Shown here: positions 46,013-54,485 of the stretch, piece after piece | Position numbering within the stretch: position 1 is the first letter of the stretch | Layout of the letters: each line of letters starts with the position of its first letter | The notes under the pieces: model-generated | Told to the model about the DNA's origin: nothing | The model's database searches: none | What the model saw: the letters and a program-made list of their open reading frames with translations, nothing else | Program-made: the position numbers and the translations under genes | NCBI GenBank assembly: GCA_949284065.1 | Contig: CASDUO010000005.1 | Location: forward strand, 1 to 54,738 | Direction of reading: 5' to 3' | Source of the DNA: an uncultured Bacillota bacterium | Lineage (GTDB): Bacteria; Bacillota; Clostridia; Peptostreptococcales; Anaerovoracaceae | Length of the DNA: 54,738 nt

Positions 46013-47404
46013 GTGGAAATATCAGAAAAGCTCCGGATACTGGCTGACAGCGCCAAATACGACGTCGCCTGCTCCACAAGCGGTACGGACAGGAACAGGG
46101 GCGGCAGGATAGGTTCGGCCATGATGGCGGGATGTTGTCATTCCTGGTCAGCAGACGGCAGGTGTATCTCGCTGCTGAAAGTCCTGCTCTCCAACAAATG
46201 CATATATGATTGTGCTTACTGTACCAACAGGAGGAGTTCTTCCATAAAGCGAGCCAGTTTCTCTCCAAAAGAGCTGGCAGATCTGACCATAGGATTCTAT
46301 AAGCGCAACTATATCGAAGGCCTTTTCATAAGCTCCGCCGTGGAGCGTTCACCGGATCACACTTCCGAAAACATGCTGGAATGTCTCCGCATACTCAGAC
46401 AGGAATACGGATTTGCCGGATATATACATACCAAAATAATCCCCGGCACCGATCCCGTCCTCATACATGCCATAGGCCTCATGTCCGACAGGCTCAGTGT
46501 CAATGCCGAGTTCCCCTCGAAGGAGAGCCTTTCTTTTTTGGCGCCTCAAAAAGATCCCGGGTCCATATTAGGTCCCATGCAACAGATAACCAACACTCTC
46601 GTTGAAAGGAAGAGCCTTGTGGGGCCGGGCAGTATGTTCAAAGATAAGGACCTGAACGGTCCGTCATCGTATATAACCTCCGGAAGGCATATAGCCGGCT
46701 ACGGCTCCCTGGAGAACAGGGCCTTTTCCTCTCATCCCGTCAAGAGCAAACGGGAGATATTCGCTCCTGCCGGCCAGACCACCCAGATGATGATCGGTGC
46801 CCGCAAAGAAAGCGACCGGGACATCCTGTATGCCAGTGAGCAGATGTACCGGATATTCAAAATGAAACGAGTGTACTTCAGCGCCTATGTAGCTCTTGAA
46901 GACTCTCCTCTGCTTCCCCCTCCGGGTACTCTGCCTCCTCTCAAAAGAGAACACCGGCTTTATCAGGCCGACTGGCTTTTGAGGTTTTACGGTTTCAGGG
47001 CTCATGAGTTTTTTGACGATGAAGATCCCGACCTGGATCCGGACATAGATCCCAAAGCGACATGGGCTCTCAGACACATGGATCTGTTTCCTGCAGAAGT
47101 CAACGAGGCCGACCTTTCCCGACTTTTACGTATCCCCGGTGTGGGCCCCGTTTCAGCCAGGCGCATAGTTCACCAGAGAAAATATCATTCTGTGGATCTT
47201 GAGGATCTCAAAAAAATGGGAGTCGTACTAAAACGTGCCATACACTTCCTTACCTGCAACGGAAAATATTACGGGGGTTCCTCCATGGATCCCTCTTCTA
47301 TCCGAAGCCGGCTTCTTGACGGCCACGACGGCGTGCAGATGGATATGTTCTCAAATGACTTTGAAAGGGATCGTGGACAAACCTATGAAAAACTACCTCT
47401 ATGA
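46013..47404 (+). CDS. putative DNA modification/repair radical SAM protein (TIGR03916-like)
   Basis: This 463-residue radical SAM protein has the cluster motif CIYDCAYC in LLSNKCIYDCAYCTNRRSSS near residue ~65, preceded by a conserved Cys-rich start (VACSTSGT, AGCCHSW). A helix-hairpin-helix is near the C-terminus (LSRLLRIPGVGPVSARRIVHQR), as in DNA repair enzymes. This family is found next to a partner with a DUF4130/uracil-DNA-glycosylase-like link, as here. The precise reaction is unknown. I chose GTG at 46013 because GGAGGTGG is 5 nt upstream and longer starts cross the promoter and terminator. The two LexA boxes support a repair role. It overlaps the next gene by 20 nt. Confidence 0.88.
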   Translation: MEISEKLRILADSAKYDVACSTSGTDRNRGGRIGSAMMAGCCHSWSADGRCISLLKVLLSNKCIYDCAYCTNRRSSSIKRASFSPKELADLTIGFYKRNYIEGLFISSAVERSPDHTSENMLECLRILRQEYGFAGYIHTKIIPGTDPVLIHAIGLMSDRLSVNAEFPSKESLSFLAPQKDPGSILGPMQQITNTLVERKSLVGPGSMFKDKDLNGPSSYITSGRHIAGYGSLENRAFSSHPVKSKREIFAPAGQTTQMMIGARKESDRDILYASEQMYRIFKMKRVYFSAYVALEDSPLLPPPGTLPPLKREHRLYQADWLLRFYGFRAHEFFDDEDPDLDPDIDPKATWALRHMDLFPAEVNEADLSRLLRIPGVGPVSARRIVHQRKYHSVDLEDLKKMGVVLKRAIHFLTCNGKYYGGSSMDPSSIRSRLLDGHDGVQMDMFSNDFERDRGQTYEKLPL

Positions 47405-48254
47405 CGGCACATTCAACGGACTTTTGACCTGCATATGGCACCATTATTACAACGATAAGGCAAAAGGTATTTTTGTGTGCGACGATTATCAGTGGGACAT
47501 GCTCACCGCTGCAGAATCTGTGGAGACCGATGACCGAAAAGCCCTGAAGGTATATAAGGCCGTAAAAGAAAAAATATCCTATACCGATCTTGAAAGGATA
47601 TACCGTGTACTCATGTCATGCAGAGACGAAAAAGAGATGATCATACTCCGCTATCTCGAACTGGGTTTCAAGACCGGTCCTGCCGTAAGCATGCTCCACG
47701 GTGATCCTGCGGTCCATGCTGCCCAGTCAGCCGAAACGGATATCGCCAATGAGATCCACAGATTGAAAGGGCTCATCAGGTTCAGGGATCTCAATTTCAC
47801 CTATAACGGGTCCGACATATGCTACGCCGGCCCGGACCCGGCCGAAGTGCCGTCCGAAGACACCGGCTCCATCCCTTATCTCCCGTCACGGGAGCATCCC
47901 GGGACCGGTGCTGCCGGGGATATCCATATTTTTTACAGCGACATCGAACCCAAAAACGATCTAATCGAATTCCTGGCTCCTCATTTTTGCAGCCGTTTCA
48001 GAGAACAGTCCTTCATCATACACGACGTAAGGAGAAAAAAGGCTCTTTTCGCATCTAAAGGTTCCTGGTACATCGGCCCCCTCACAAGGGACCAGATCCC
48101 CTCTCCAAGAGAAGACGATATGTTTTTTCAAAAACTCTGGCAGGGATACTTTGCGTCCATCGCCATAAAAGAGCGTACGAATCCCCGCTGTCAGAAAAAC
48201 TTCATGCCTATGAGGTACTGGAAATTCCTCACCGAATTACAGGATCAAAAATAA
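47385..48254 (+). CDS. putative DNA metabolism protein (TIGR03915/DUF4130-like)
   Basis: This 289-residue partner of the radical SAM protein starts MKNYLYDGTFNGLLTCIWHHYY, the family opening, and contains GIFVCDDYQWDML and a C-terminal region NDLIEFLAPHFCSRFREQSFIIHDVRRKKALFAS, then NPRCQKNFMPMRYWKFLTEL. It resembles the DUF4130 family, whose members are predicted to act in DNA metabolism beside such radical SAM proteins. Its start lies within the last 20 bases of the upstream gene, so it is translationally coupled and under the same LexA control. No catalytic residues can be assigned from sequence alone. Confidence 0.85.
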   Translation: MKNYLYDGTFNGLLTCIWHHYYNDKAKGIFVCDDYQWDMLTAAESVETDDRKALKVYKAVKEKISYTDLERIYRVLMSCRDEKEMIILRYLELGFKTGPAVSMLHGDPAVHAAQSAETDIANEIHRLKGLIRFRDLNFTYNGSDICYAGPDPAEVPSEDTGSIPYLPSREHPGTGAAGDIHIFYSDIEPKNDLIEFLAPHFCSRFREQSFIIHDVRRKKALFASKGSWYIGPLTRDQIPSPREDDMFFQKLWQGYFASIAIKERTNPRCQKNFMPMRYWKFLTELQDQK

Positions 48255-48271
48255 AACACACTTTTTTCTCT

Positions 48272-48299
48272 CGGGCCTTTGTCCGGCTTGCCCGTTTTT
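48272..48299 (+). terminator. terminator of the SOS operon
   Basis: CGGGC (48272-48276) and GCCCG (48290-48294) form a stem followed by five T. It sits in the 44-nt gap before the convergent penicillin-binding protein gene. Confidence 0.7.
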
Positions 48300-49666
48300 C
48301 ACCTGTTGACCACGGCCTGAAGGACCTCGTTCGCTATGCTGCCGGCCGTTTCGCTTCCCCAGCCCCCGTGCTCTACCACTACTACGAAGGCATAGGGTGA
48401 TCCCTCATTTTTTATAAAGCCCGTAAACCACGAATGGGGTTCCTGATCTCCTCCCAGCTGGGCCGTTCCGGATTTGGCGTAAAGATCCAGCCCGGGGAAA
48501 TTGCTCTCTCCACCATAGCTCACTTCCACATTGTTCTTCATAAGCCTGCTCAAGGTGTTTGCTGTACTCCTGCCTATAAGCTCGTCTGTCTTCGGTTCCC
48601 AGGGAATGCTTGCCGGCCAGCCGTTGCTGAATTTCACACTGTCTATCAGCCTTGGCTGTGCCGCTTTCCCGCCGTTGGCTATGGCGCCGGCATATATCAT
48701 CATGGCTGCAGGATTGACCAAATCATGATACTGGCCTATGCTAGCCCACGCCAGATTGACACCGCTTTCGGGGAATTCAGCACTTCCCTTTGCCGTCTTT
48801 ATCCCATTTATCTTATACTGGCTCGTAAGCCCGGATTTTTTTGCGTATTCCTCCATGGTCGCTTGTCCTATCATTTCGGAAAGTTCCGCAAATGCACAGT
48901 TACAGGACTTTGCCAGCGCGCCTTCAAAATCCACCGTACCGTGGGCATATGGACACGACACTTTGTCCACATCTGCCGTAGCATATTGCTTCACGCCTGT
49001 ACAGGTATATGAAAAGCTGTCAATATCTTCTATGGTATCTATGGCCGCCGCCGATGTGACCAGTTTGAATGTGGATCCCGGAACTATGGTGGCCGATATG
49101 AGCTTGTTCATATATATGCCGGAATCATCTCCCTCCTCTACCTGAGGCGGATCCTGCGGATCGTAATCCGGCTTGCTGACCATGCATATTATTTCTCCCG
49201 TCTCATAATTGTAAACGCCTATGGTTCCATCATGATCGCCCATGGCCTCCGAAGCCACCTCGCATATATCCGAGTCTATGGTCAGATAAAGAGACCTTCC
49301 CTTCTCGTTGGTGGAATAGACTCCGTTTATGAAATTATATCCCACCAGCTTATCACCGAAAGCGGTGTTGGCGCCTGTTGCTATGTTCCCCTCATTGTCC
49401 CCTACCGCATGGAGGGTCGCTACTCTCTTGCTGTAATCACTGTTATACTTCGGTCCGTCCTTGGTGTTTTCCAAAAGCAACGTACCATTGACATCGTATA
49501 TAGAGCCTGTGGCAAGATGTCCGTCTTTATATATATGCTTATTGGCCGGATAGGCTGCCCAGTCTCCCCCGTCCCTGAACTGGAGGTATACGAAAAGCCC
49601 CAGCCCTATTATCAATACTGCTGCCAGACAGAGGCAAAGTATGGCTCTTCTCTCTAATTTTTTCAT
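48299..49666 (-). CDS. pbpA: penicillin-binding protein, PbpA/FtsI-type transpeptidase
   Basis: This 455-residue membrane-anchored transpeptidase crosslinks peptidoglycan. One N-terminal helix (~8-29) is followed by a short pedestal region and the transpeptidase domain with SxxK in VPGSTFKLVT, SxN in AKSCNCAFAEL and KSGTAQ near the end. It is shorter than PBP2 or FtsI because the dimerisation domain is reduced, which fits the class encoded with RodA-like proteins in Clostridia and Actinobacteria. The ATG overlaps the rodA-like stop (ATGA), so the polymerase and transpeptidase are made together. Confidence 0.92.
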   Translation of the reverse strand: MKKLERRAILCLCLAAVLIIGLGLFVYLQFRDGGDWAAYPANKHIYKDGHLATGSIYDVNGTLLLENTKDGPKYNSDYSKRVATLHAVGDNEGNIATGANTAFGDKLVGYNFINGVYSTNEKGRSLYLTIDSDICEVASEAMGDHDGTIGVYNYETGEIICMVSKPDYDPQDPPQVEEGDDSGIYMNKLISATIVPGSTFKLVTSAAAIDTIEDIDSFSYTCTGVKQYATADVDKVSCPYAHGTVDFEGALAKSCNCAFAELSEMIGQATMEEYAKKSGLTSQYKINGIKTAKGSAEFPESGVNLAWASIGQYHDLVNPAAMMIYAGAIANGGKAAQPRLIDSVKFSNGWPASIPWEPKTDELIGRSTANTLSRLMKNNVEVSYGGESNFPGLDLYAKSGTAQLGGDQEPHSWFTGFIKNEGSPYAFVVVVEHGGWGSETAGSIANEVLQAVVNR

Positions 49667-51426
49667 GACATGCCCCCTTCCTCCAAAGTGTTCTCTTTCC
49701 GCACAGCTATACTGGCATCCTGGCGCGTATCAGCCGCCTTGAGGAATGCCAGCAGCCCCCATGAGGCCATCATGCTGGTGCCGCCGTTGGAGACGAAAGG
49801 GAAAGTGACTCCGGTAAAAGGCAGTATGTTGAGGGAACCCAAAACATTCAGCGTCGTCTGGAATATGAACAGAGAAGTCGCCGCACATGCGGCTATGGTA
49901 TAAAAGGACGATCTGCCGGCCATGATGGATCTCACGGCGAATACGCCTAAAGTCACGATGGACAGCACTGCAAGGACTGCGATCACCAGTCCCCATTCCT
50001 CAGACAGTATGCTGAAGACCAGATCTTTGTCAGACGCTCCCACTTCGTGGAACCAGCCGTTGCCTCCTCCCATTCCGAAAAGTCCTCCCGATGAACCTGC
50101 CGACATGGCTCTGGTCTGCTGATAGCCTAAATTATCTGGATCGTCCCAGGCGTGGAAACACGTGGTGAAACGTGTCGCTATGTACGGCTGGAATCTTATC
50201 ATCAACAATATCCCCACTACGGATACGGCGCCTATCAGTACTAACTTGGAAAACTCTCCCGACCTCAGGAATGAAATTATCACGAATGTCACAAAGAATA
50301 TGGCAGCTGTCCCGAAGTCTCCCATAACAGCGAGGCATCCCAGACAGAAAATAGAAAATGCGATGAACAGCGTAAGATTCTTTTTCTGATAAAGCTCATC
50401 CAGTGTGGCGGATCCTATAAAGATAAATGCTATCTTCACCAGTTCCGATGGCTGGAAAGTCCCCAGGCCCGGTATGCTTATCCAATTTGCGGCGCCGAAC
50501 TCATTGTGTCCGAATGCCAGATTCACAAGGAGCAGCAGGGCCCCCAGGATCACCAGCAGCCTGCGTATCTTCAACCCTCTATCCAGATCTCTCAAATACC
50601 AGCAAAGCCCGAAAAACAGGATTATCCCCGCCACTATGGCTATAAGCTGGGTCATTATCCTCTCCGGACTTGCCGTGGCCACCACGCACAGGTTCAGTGT
50701 GCACAGGAAAAACACTATGGTCTCCATCTCGAATGCGGTGCTGCCCATGGCTCTGAGCACGATGCACGTGGTCCACATTATGACGGTGAATATCATGAAT
50801 CCAAACAGCACAGGAGCGGGGAAATCCGCACCTTTCGCTGCTATGAACTGTATGCATGCCATGATCTGGAATATGGTCAAGGCTACGAGGCAGGACCAGG
50901 GCGCGAATCTTGTGGTAAAAGTTTTTCTTACCCGCAGATTTTCCTCTTTTTCCCTTACGCTGGCCGGCACCAGAACACAATCAGCACCGCCCATGGTTAT
51001 AGTGTCTCCGGGTTTTACCCTTGTCGAACCTGTAACGGGCTTCCCATTCACCTCGGATCCTCCTGTGGATCCCAGATCGTTGTATCTCCAGTTCCCCGAG
51101 GCGTCTCTGCAAAGGGTCCCATGGTTCCTCGAAACAGTCATTATATCTATGTGCACATCGGCAGACTTGGCCCTGCCCAGAACATTCTCCCAGTGCCTCA
51201 AAGGTCTGTTGTTGCCATCGGGCAGCGCAAGATACGCCCATATCTCCGATGGGTTCTTCGATCTCAAAAGTGATAATATGGATCTTATGAGAATAAAAAG
51301 AGCCAGTGCCACGAATATCCATCTTGCCACTGTGGTGTAATATGTGGCAAGTATCGGGTAAGATTCAAATAGTCCTGAAAGCTTTTCCATTAGAGGCTGA
51401 GCTGCTGCGGAAAAGGATTCATACAT
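49663..51426 (-). CDS. FHA domain-RodA/FtsW fusion, glycosyltransferase
   Basis: The 587-residue protein begins with a membrane helix (~33-52) and a cytoplasmic FHA domain (~75-155) with its phosphothreonine-binding residues: ENVLGRAKSADV, TVSRNHGTLC and SEVNGKPV. It continues with a ten-helix SEDS polymerase (~175-560). SEDS motifs are GLGTFQPSELVKIAFIFIG and TFPFVSNGGTSMMASWG. The SEDS part polymerises lipid II with the partner PBP. In Actinobacteria the FHA protein is a separate gene; here it is fused, so phosphorylation by a Ser/Thr kinase may control the enzyme directly (inference). No such kinase is in the window. A TATAAT at 51497-51502 (minus strand) may be its -10. Confidence 0.9.
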   Translation of the reverse strand: MYESFSAAAQPLMEKLSGLFESYPILATYYTTVARWIFVALALFILIRSILSLLRSKNPSEIWAYLALPDGNNRPLRHWENVLGRAKSADVHIDIMTVSRNHGTLCRDASGNWRYNDLGSTGGSEVNGKPVTGSTRVKPGDTITMGGADCVLVPASVREKEENLRVRKTFTTRFAPWSCLVALTIFQIMACIQFIAAKGADFPAPVLFGFMIFTVIMWTTCIVLRAMGSTAFEMETIVFFLCTLNLCVVATASPERIMTQLIAIVAGIILFFGLCWYLRDLDRGLKIRRLLVILGALLLLVNLAFGHNEFGAANWISIPGLGTFQPSELVKIAFIFIGSATLDELYQKKNLTLFIAFSIFCLGCLAVMGDFGTAAIFFVTFVIISFLRSGEFSKLVLIGAVSVVGILLMIRFQPYIATRFTTCFHAWDDPDNLGYQQTRAMSAGSSGGLFGMGGGNGWFHEVGASDKDLVFSILSEEWGLVIAVLAVLSIVTLGVFAVRSIMAGRSSFYTIAACAATSLFIFQTTLNVLGSLNILPFTGVTFPFVSNGGTSMMASWGLLAFLKAADTRQDASIAVRKENTLEEGGMS

Positions 51427-51537
51427 AAAATACTCCTCCCTGTGTCCTTTTTAATATCTTTCGTGTCGCTCCCGGAACGATATGACACGCACGGACATTA
51501 TATCATACTTTTCCTGAAATTGTTCTGTCAGGACATC

Positions 51538-52668
51538 CTACCACTCATTTTTGACTTTTTCCGCAAAACACATAAAGTCTCTTACTTGGATCGTCCTTCC
51601 GTCATCAAGAACAGCTTTACCGCTACACCGTCCGAAAACCTGATGCTGATTGGACGATATGATCTTCACATCGGTTTTCGAAGCTCTGTCTATGATAGGT
51701 ACGAAATCCACTTCCAATCTCCCCTCATCGTCTGTCATCCGCCATGGCGCCATAAAATCCTCGCCGCCTATATCATCATCGTTCACTTCCATGCCCTGAC
51801 GTGCCGGTATGTGGAACCTTACGTTCCCAAGCTTGTGAGCTTTCCCCTCGAAAAAGATCATGTTCTCACTGGCCGCCGATGTGTCGCCGAACCCGTATCC
51901 GAGATTCCATCCAAAAGCAGACTCCACACCTTTTTCATGTCCGCTGCCTACAGGTTTGGGCGGCACGCCATCGATGAGTCCGTTTTCCTCTGTCAGGCGG
52001 CCGGACGCGCTGGACCAGAACCATGTGTTCACTTTCGTCCATACGCCCCTGCCCCAATCCAGTACTCCAAAGGAGTCCTCCGCATTGAACCTGTACTCCT
52101 TTCCGTCATACTTCACCAGTCCCTCCGCCGGCATACAGTTTATTTTCTGATTGTAATAGAAGGCTTTTTCATCGTCCTCAAAAGGAGTCGCTATGACCAT
52201 GGATTCCGTATCCGGACAGTACAGCGTCACATCGCCCTCTATGGCCTTTTTGCTGTGGAACCTTTCCATATAGAAACTGAGTTTGCGTGTATCTCCCCTG
52301 TTTTCGAAAGATATGAAATGCCGCTTGCCTTTGCTTTTTGCATCACCTTCATAGGTGGTATACGGCAGGTTCTTTTTTCCCATAGGCATGAGGTCTATGG
52401 AGCTTGTGGTCTTTTCCCACGGTCCCTCCTCTGCAAAAGTCAAAAGGGAAATGCTGTCCAGCCCCATGTAGCCGTTGTCCGCTACGGTAAGGGCGATCCC
52501 GAACCTGTCATTCCCCACATAATAATAGTCCCACTCCTTGATTCGTATGGCTGGGACTTGTATATGTTTCCTGTCATACAACTGGAGATACCTCTTTGAG
52601 TACCCAGGCTCCCTGAGGCTTCCGTCCTCCTTGAGGAGGCTCTGCCTTTTCGTCACTTCGTGCTGCAT
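51538..52668 (-). CDS. DUF2804 domain protein
   Basis: This 376-residue soluble protein of the DUF2804 family lacks a signal peptide. Landmarks are EWDYYYVGNDRFGIALTVADNGYMGLDSISLL near the start, FNAEDSFGVLDWGRGVWTKVNTWFWSSASG in the middle and FGWNLGYGFGDTSAASENMIFFEGKAHKL, then the end GRCSGKAVLDDGRTIQVRDFMCFAEKVKN. The beta-rich pattern suggests a lipocalin-like fold related to attH. Function is unknown. Its ATG lies within the last 16 bases of the CDF transporter gene with GAGGAAAAA upstream, so it is part of the TSCPD-CDF-DUF2804 operon. Confidence 0.85.
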   Translation of the reverse strand: MQHEVTKRQSLLKEDGSLREPGYSKRYLQLYDRKHIQVPAIRIKEWDYYYVGNDRFGIALTVADNGYMGLDSISLLTFAEEGPWEKTTSSIDLMPMGKKNLPYTTYEGDAKSKGKRHFISFENRGDTRKLSFYMERFHSKKAIEGDVTLYCPDTESMVIATPFEDDEKAFYYNQKINCMPAEGLVKYDGKEYRFNAEDSFGVLDWGRGVWTKVNTWFWSSASGRLTEENGLIDGVPPKPVGSGHEKGVESAFGWNLGYGFGDTSAASENMIFFEGKAHKLGNVRFHIPARQGMEVNDDDIGGEDFMAPWRMTDDEGRLEVDFVPIIDRASKTDVKIISSNQHQVFGRCSGKAVLDDGRTIQVRDFMCFAEKVKNEW

Positions 52669-53855
52669 CTTTTTTCCTCTCGATCAAGATCCGTGTAGGC
52701 CGTATCAAATGATATGACCGTAAAGTACGTCGGATCCAGTCCTTTTATTTTTTTGTCCACAAGCTCACGTATTTCTTCTTTCTTTGACCTGCATCCCGGT
52801 GTGAGTACGAGATCAAAGATTATATTTGTGTGTGTAGGCCCCGATACGGCTCTGAGGTCGTGGAAACTCTCTACGCCGTCAATGTCACTGATGATATCCT
52901 CCAGCTCTTTCCTGAGCTTCTCTATTACAGGATCATCGACGTATATGGGATCCATATGCACCACTGCTTCTATACGGAGCTTTTCATTTATCTCTCTTTC
53001 CACAAGATCCACCATGTCATGGGTTGCCATTATATCCCCCTTTGCATCCACTTCCAAATGCAGCGATGCAAAGACTTTTCCCGGTCCGTAATTGTGGACC
53101 ACCAGATCATGTATCCCCAAAACACCGTCATATTTTTTCGTTATGCCGATTATCTCTTTGACTATCTCCTCATCAGGCCCTTCCCCTAAAAGAGGGCTGC
53201 TGGTCTCCCGGATCAGCTGTATCCCGGACCATATTATGAACACAGCCACCAGCAGTCCCAGCCAGCCGTCCACCACTATGCCGCCGTATTTGCATATCAG
53301 CGTACCTGCCAGCACGCAGCATGTGGATATGACATCGTTACGACTGTCTACGGCAGTGGCTTTCAGGGTCAGGGAATCTATCCTCCTGCCTACCGCCACA
53401 TTTAAAAAAGTCTGCCACAGTTTTATGGCTATGGCCAGCACTAAGATCAGTATGGTGACAGCCGAAAGATCGGGCATTTCCGGTTCTATGATCTTCTCTA
53501 TGGAGGATCGCAGCAGGGAAACCCCCACTATTATTATGGCAACAGAAACGAATATGCCCGTAAGATACTCTATCCGCGCATGTCCGTAAGGATGTTCCTT
53601 GTCTTCAGGCTTCGCCGCCAGCTTGAACCCCATGAGAGTTATCACAGATGAGGATGCATCGGCCAGATTGTTGATACCGTCGGCTATGATGGCTATACTT
53701 CCCGCTACCAGACCTGCGCCTATTTTGGCTGCACACAACAGGGCATTGGAACATATGCCCACTATCCCGGCCATTTTTCCATATGCCTCTCTGACCTCCG
53801 GCGACTCTGTGTCCTCGTAATTTTTTATGAACAGTCTTGCAAAAAATCTATCCAT
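52653..53855 (-). CDS. cation diffusion facilitator family transporter
   Basis: This 400-residue divalent metal exporter has six membrane helices and a long cytoplasmic C-terminal domain. The metal site in helix 2 is IADGINNLADASSS (NxxxD pattern) and in helix 5 KATAVDSRNDVIS (DxxxD). The NxxxD/DxxxD pair differs from the HxxxD of zinc transporters and is found in Mn2+-linked members, so Mn2+ is possible. The C-terminal ~190 residues hold two metallochaperone-like halves (VFASLHLEVDAKGD and THTNIIFDLVLTPG). The ATG overlaps the preceding TSCPD stop by 1 base (TGATG); GTG at 53858 is an alternative. Confidence 0.87.
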   Translation of the reverse strand: MDRFFARLFIKNYEDTESPEVREAYGKMAGIVGICSNALLCAAKIGAGLVAGSIAIIADGINNLADASSSVITLMGFKLAAKPEDKEHPYGHARIEYLTGIFVSVAIIIVGVSLLRSSIEKIIEPEMPDLSAVTILILVLAIAIKLWQTFLNVAVGRRIDSLTLKATAVDSRNDVISTCCVLAGTLICKYGGIVVDGWLGLLVAVFIIWSGIQLIRETSSPLLGEGPDEEIVKEIIGITKKYDGVLGIHDLVVHNYGPGKVFASLHLEVDAKGDIMATHDMVDLVEREINEKLRIEAVVHMDPIYVDDPVIEKLRKELEDIISDIDGVESFHDLRAVSGPTHTNIIFDLVLTPGCRSKKEEIRELVDKKIKGLDPTYFTVISFDTAYTDLDREEKRCSTK

Positions 53856-54127
53856 CACTTTTCCTGCTTTCCTGCCTGCTCCTCATCATAAGCTTCACGA
53901 ACTGCCTTTGCCAGCTGATCCACACATGAAGTGGATTTGGGTCCGCAGGTATTCCCGGAAAAAAGTTCCTCCACTCTGTCCACTGTCATTCCCTCTGTGA
54001 GCTTGCTTATGGCCTTGAGGTTGCCGTTGCACCCTCCGGTGAATTTTATGTTCTTTACTATATCGCCATCAAGTTCAAACTCTATTTTAGTGGGACATAT
54101 CTTCCTCGGTATGAATTCGTGTTTCAT
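53855..54127 (-). CDS. TIGR03905 family TSCPD domain protein
   Basis: This 90-residue protein of the TSCPD family starts MKHEFIPRKICPTKIEFELDGDIVKNIKFTGGCNGNLKAI and has SGNTCGPKSTSCVDQLAKAV near the end. The paired cysteines (KICP, GGCNGN, NTCGPKSTSC) match the family, where they may bind metal. Function is unknown; related domains occur in class II ribonucleotide reductases. I chose the ATG at 54127 because GGGAGA lies 8 nt upstream; a longer ATG at 54220 adds unrelated residues. It is the first gene of the operon with the CDF transporter. Confidence 0.85.
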   Translation of the reverse strand: MKHEFIPRKICPTKIEFELDGDIVKNIKFTGGCNGNLKAISKLTEGMTVDRVEELFSGNTCGPKSTSCVDQLAKAVREAYDEEQAGKQEK

Positions 54128-54485
54128 AAAATGTTCTCCCTCATCTTCATACGACACTACTATATAAACCGTGTTATATCCATACGGTAACTTCCATAAC
54201 TGTAAAACACTGCCTGACAATGTATTATATCATAAGTAATAAAAACTTTTCTCTGTTTTATTCTCTTCCCTAAAACATACTATGATTTCGCCCTCTTTTG
54301 TTTCGCGTTGCCATATTTCAAAACTCTCTTCACCTGTGCTGGTATAAACCGCATCAGTAGCTTTCCATCATCTGCTGTTTGATGATTCAAACGACAAAGC
54401 CGCCACTTGGTATGCCTACACCGTGACGGCTTGCCGTTTATTCTATATTCGGAGTCAAATTATTGATTTTTGAAAACAGGTTCAA
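54128..54485 (-). other. intergenic region with a terminator-like hairpin
   Basis: The 358-base gap contains a 10-bp stem (AAGCCGCCAC at 54397-54406 with GTGACGGCTT at 54423-54432, one GU pair). It lies about 55 nt after the molybdopterin hydroxylase gene on the minus strand, probably its terminator, although the T run is poor. Between 54230 and about 54364 the minus strand has 45 open codons ending KTEKSFYYL with no start, perhaps a gene remnant. Nothing else is identified. Confidence 0.4.
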
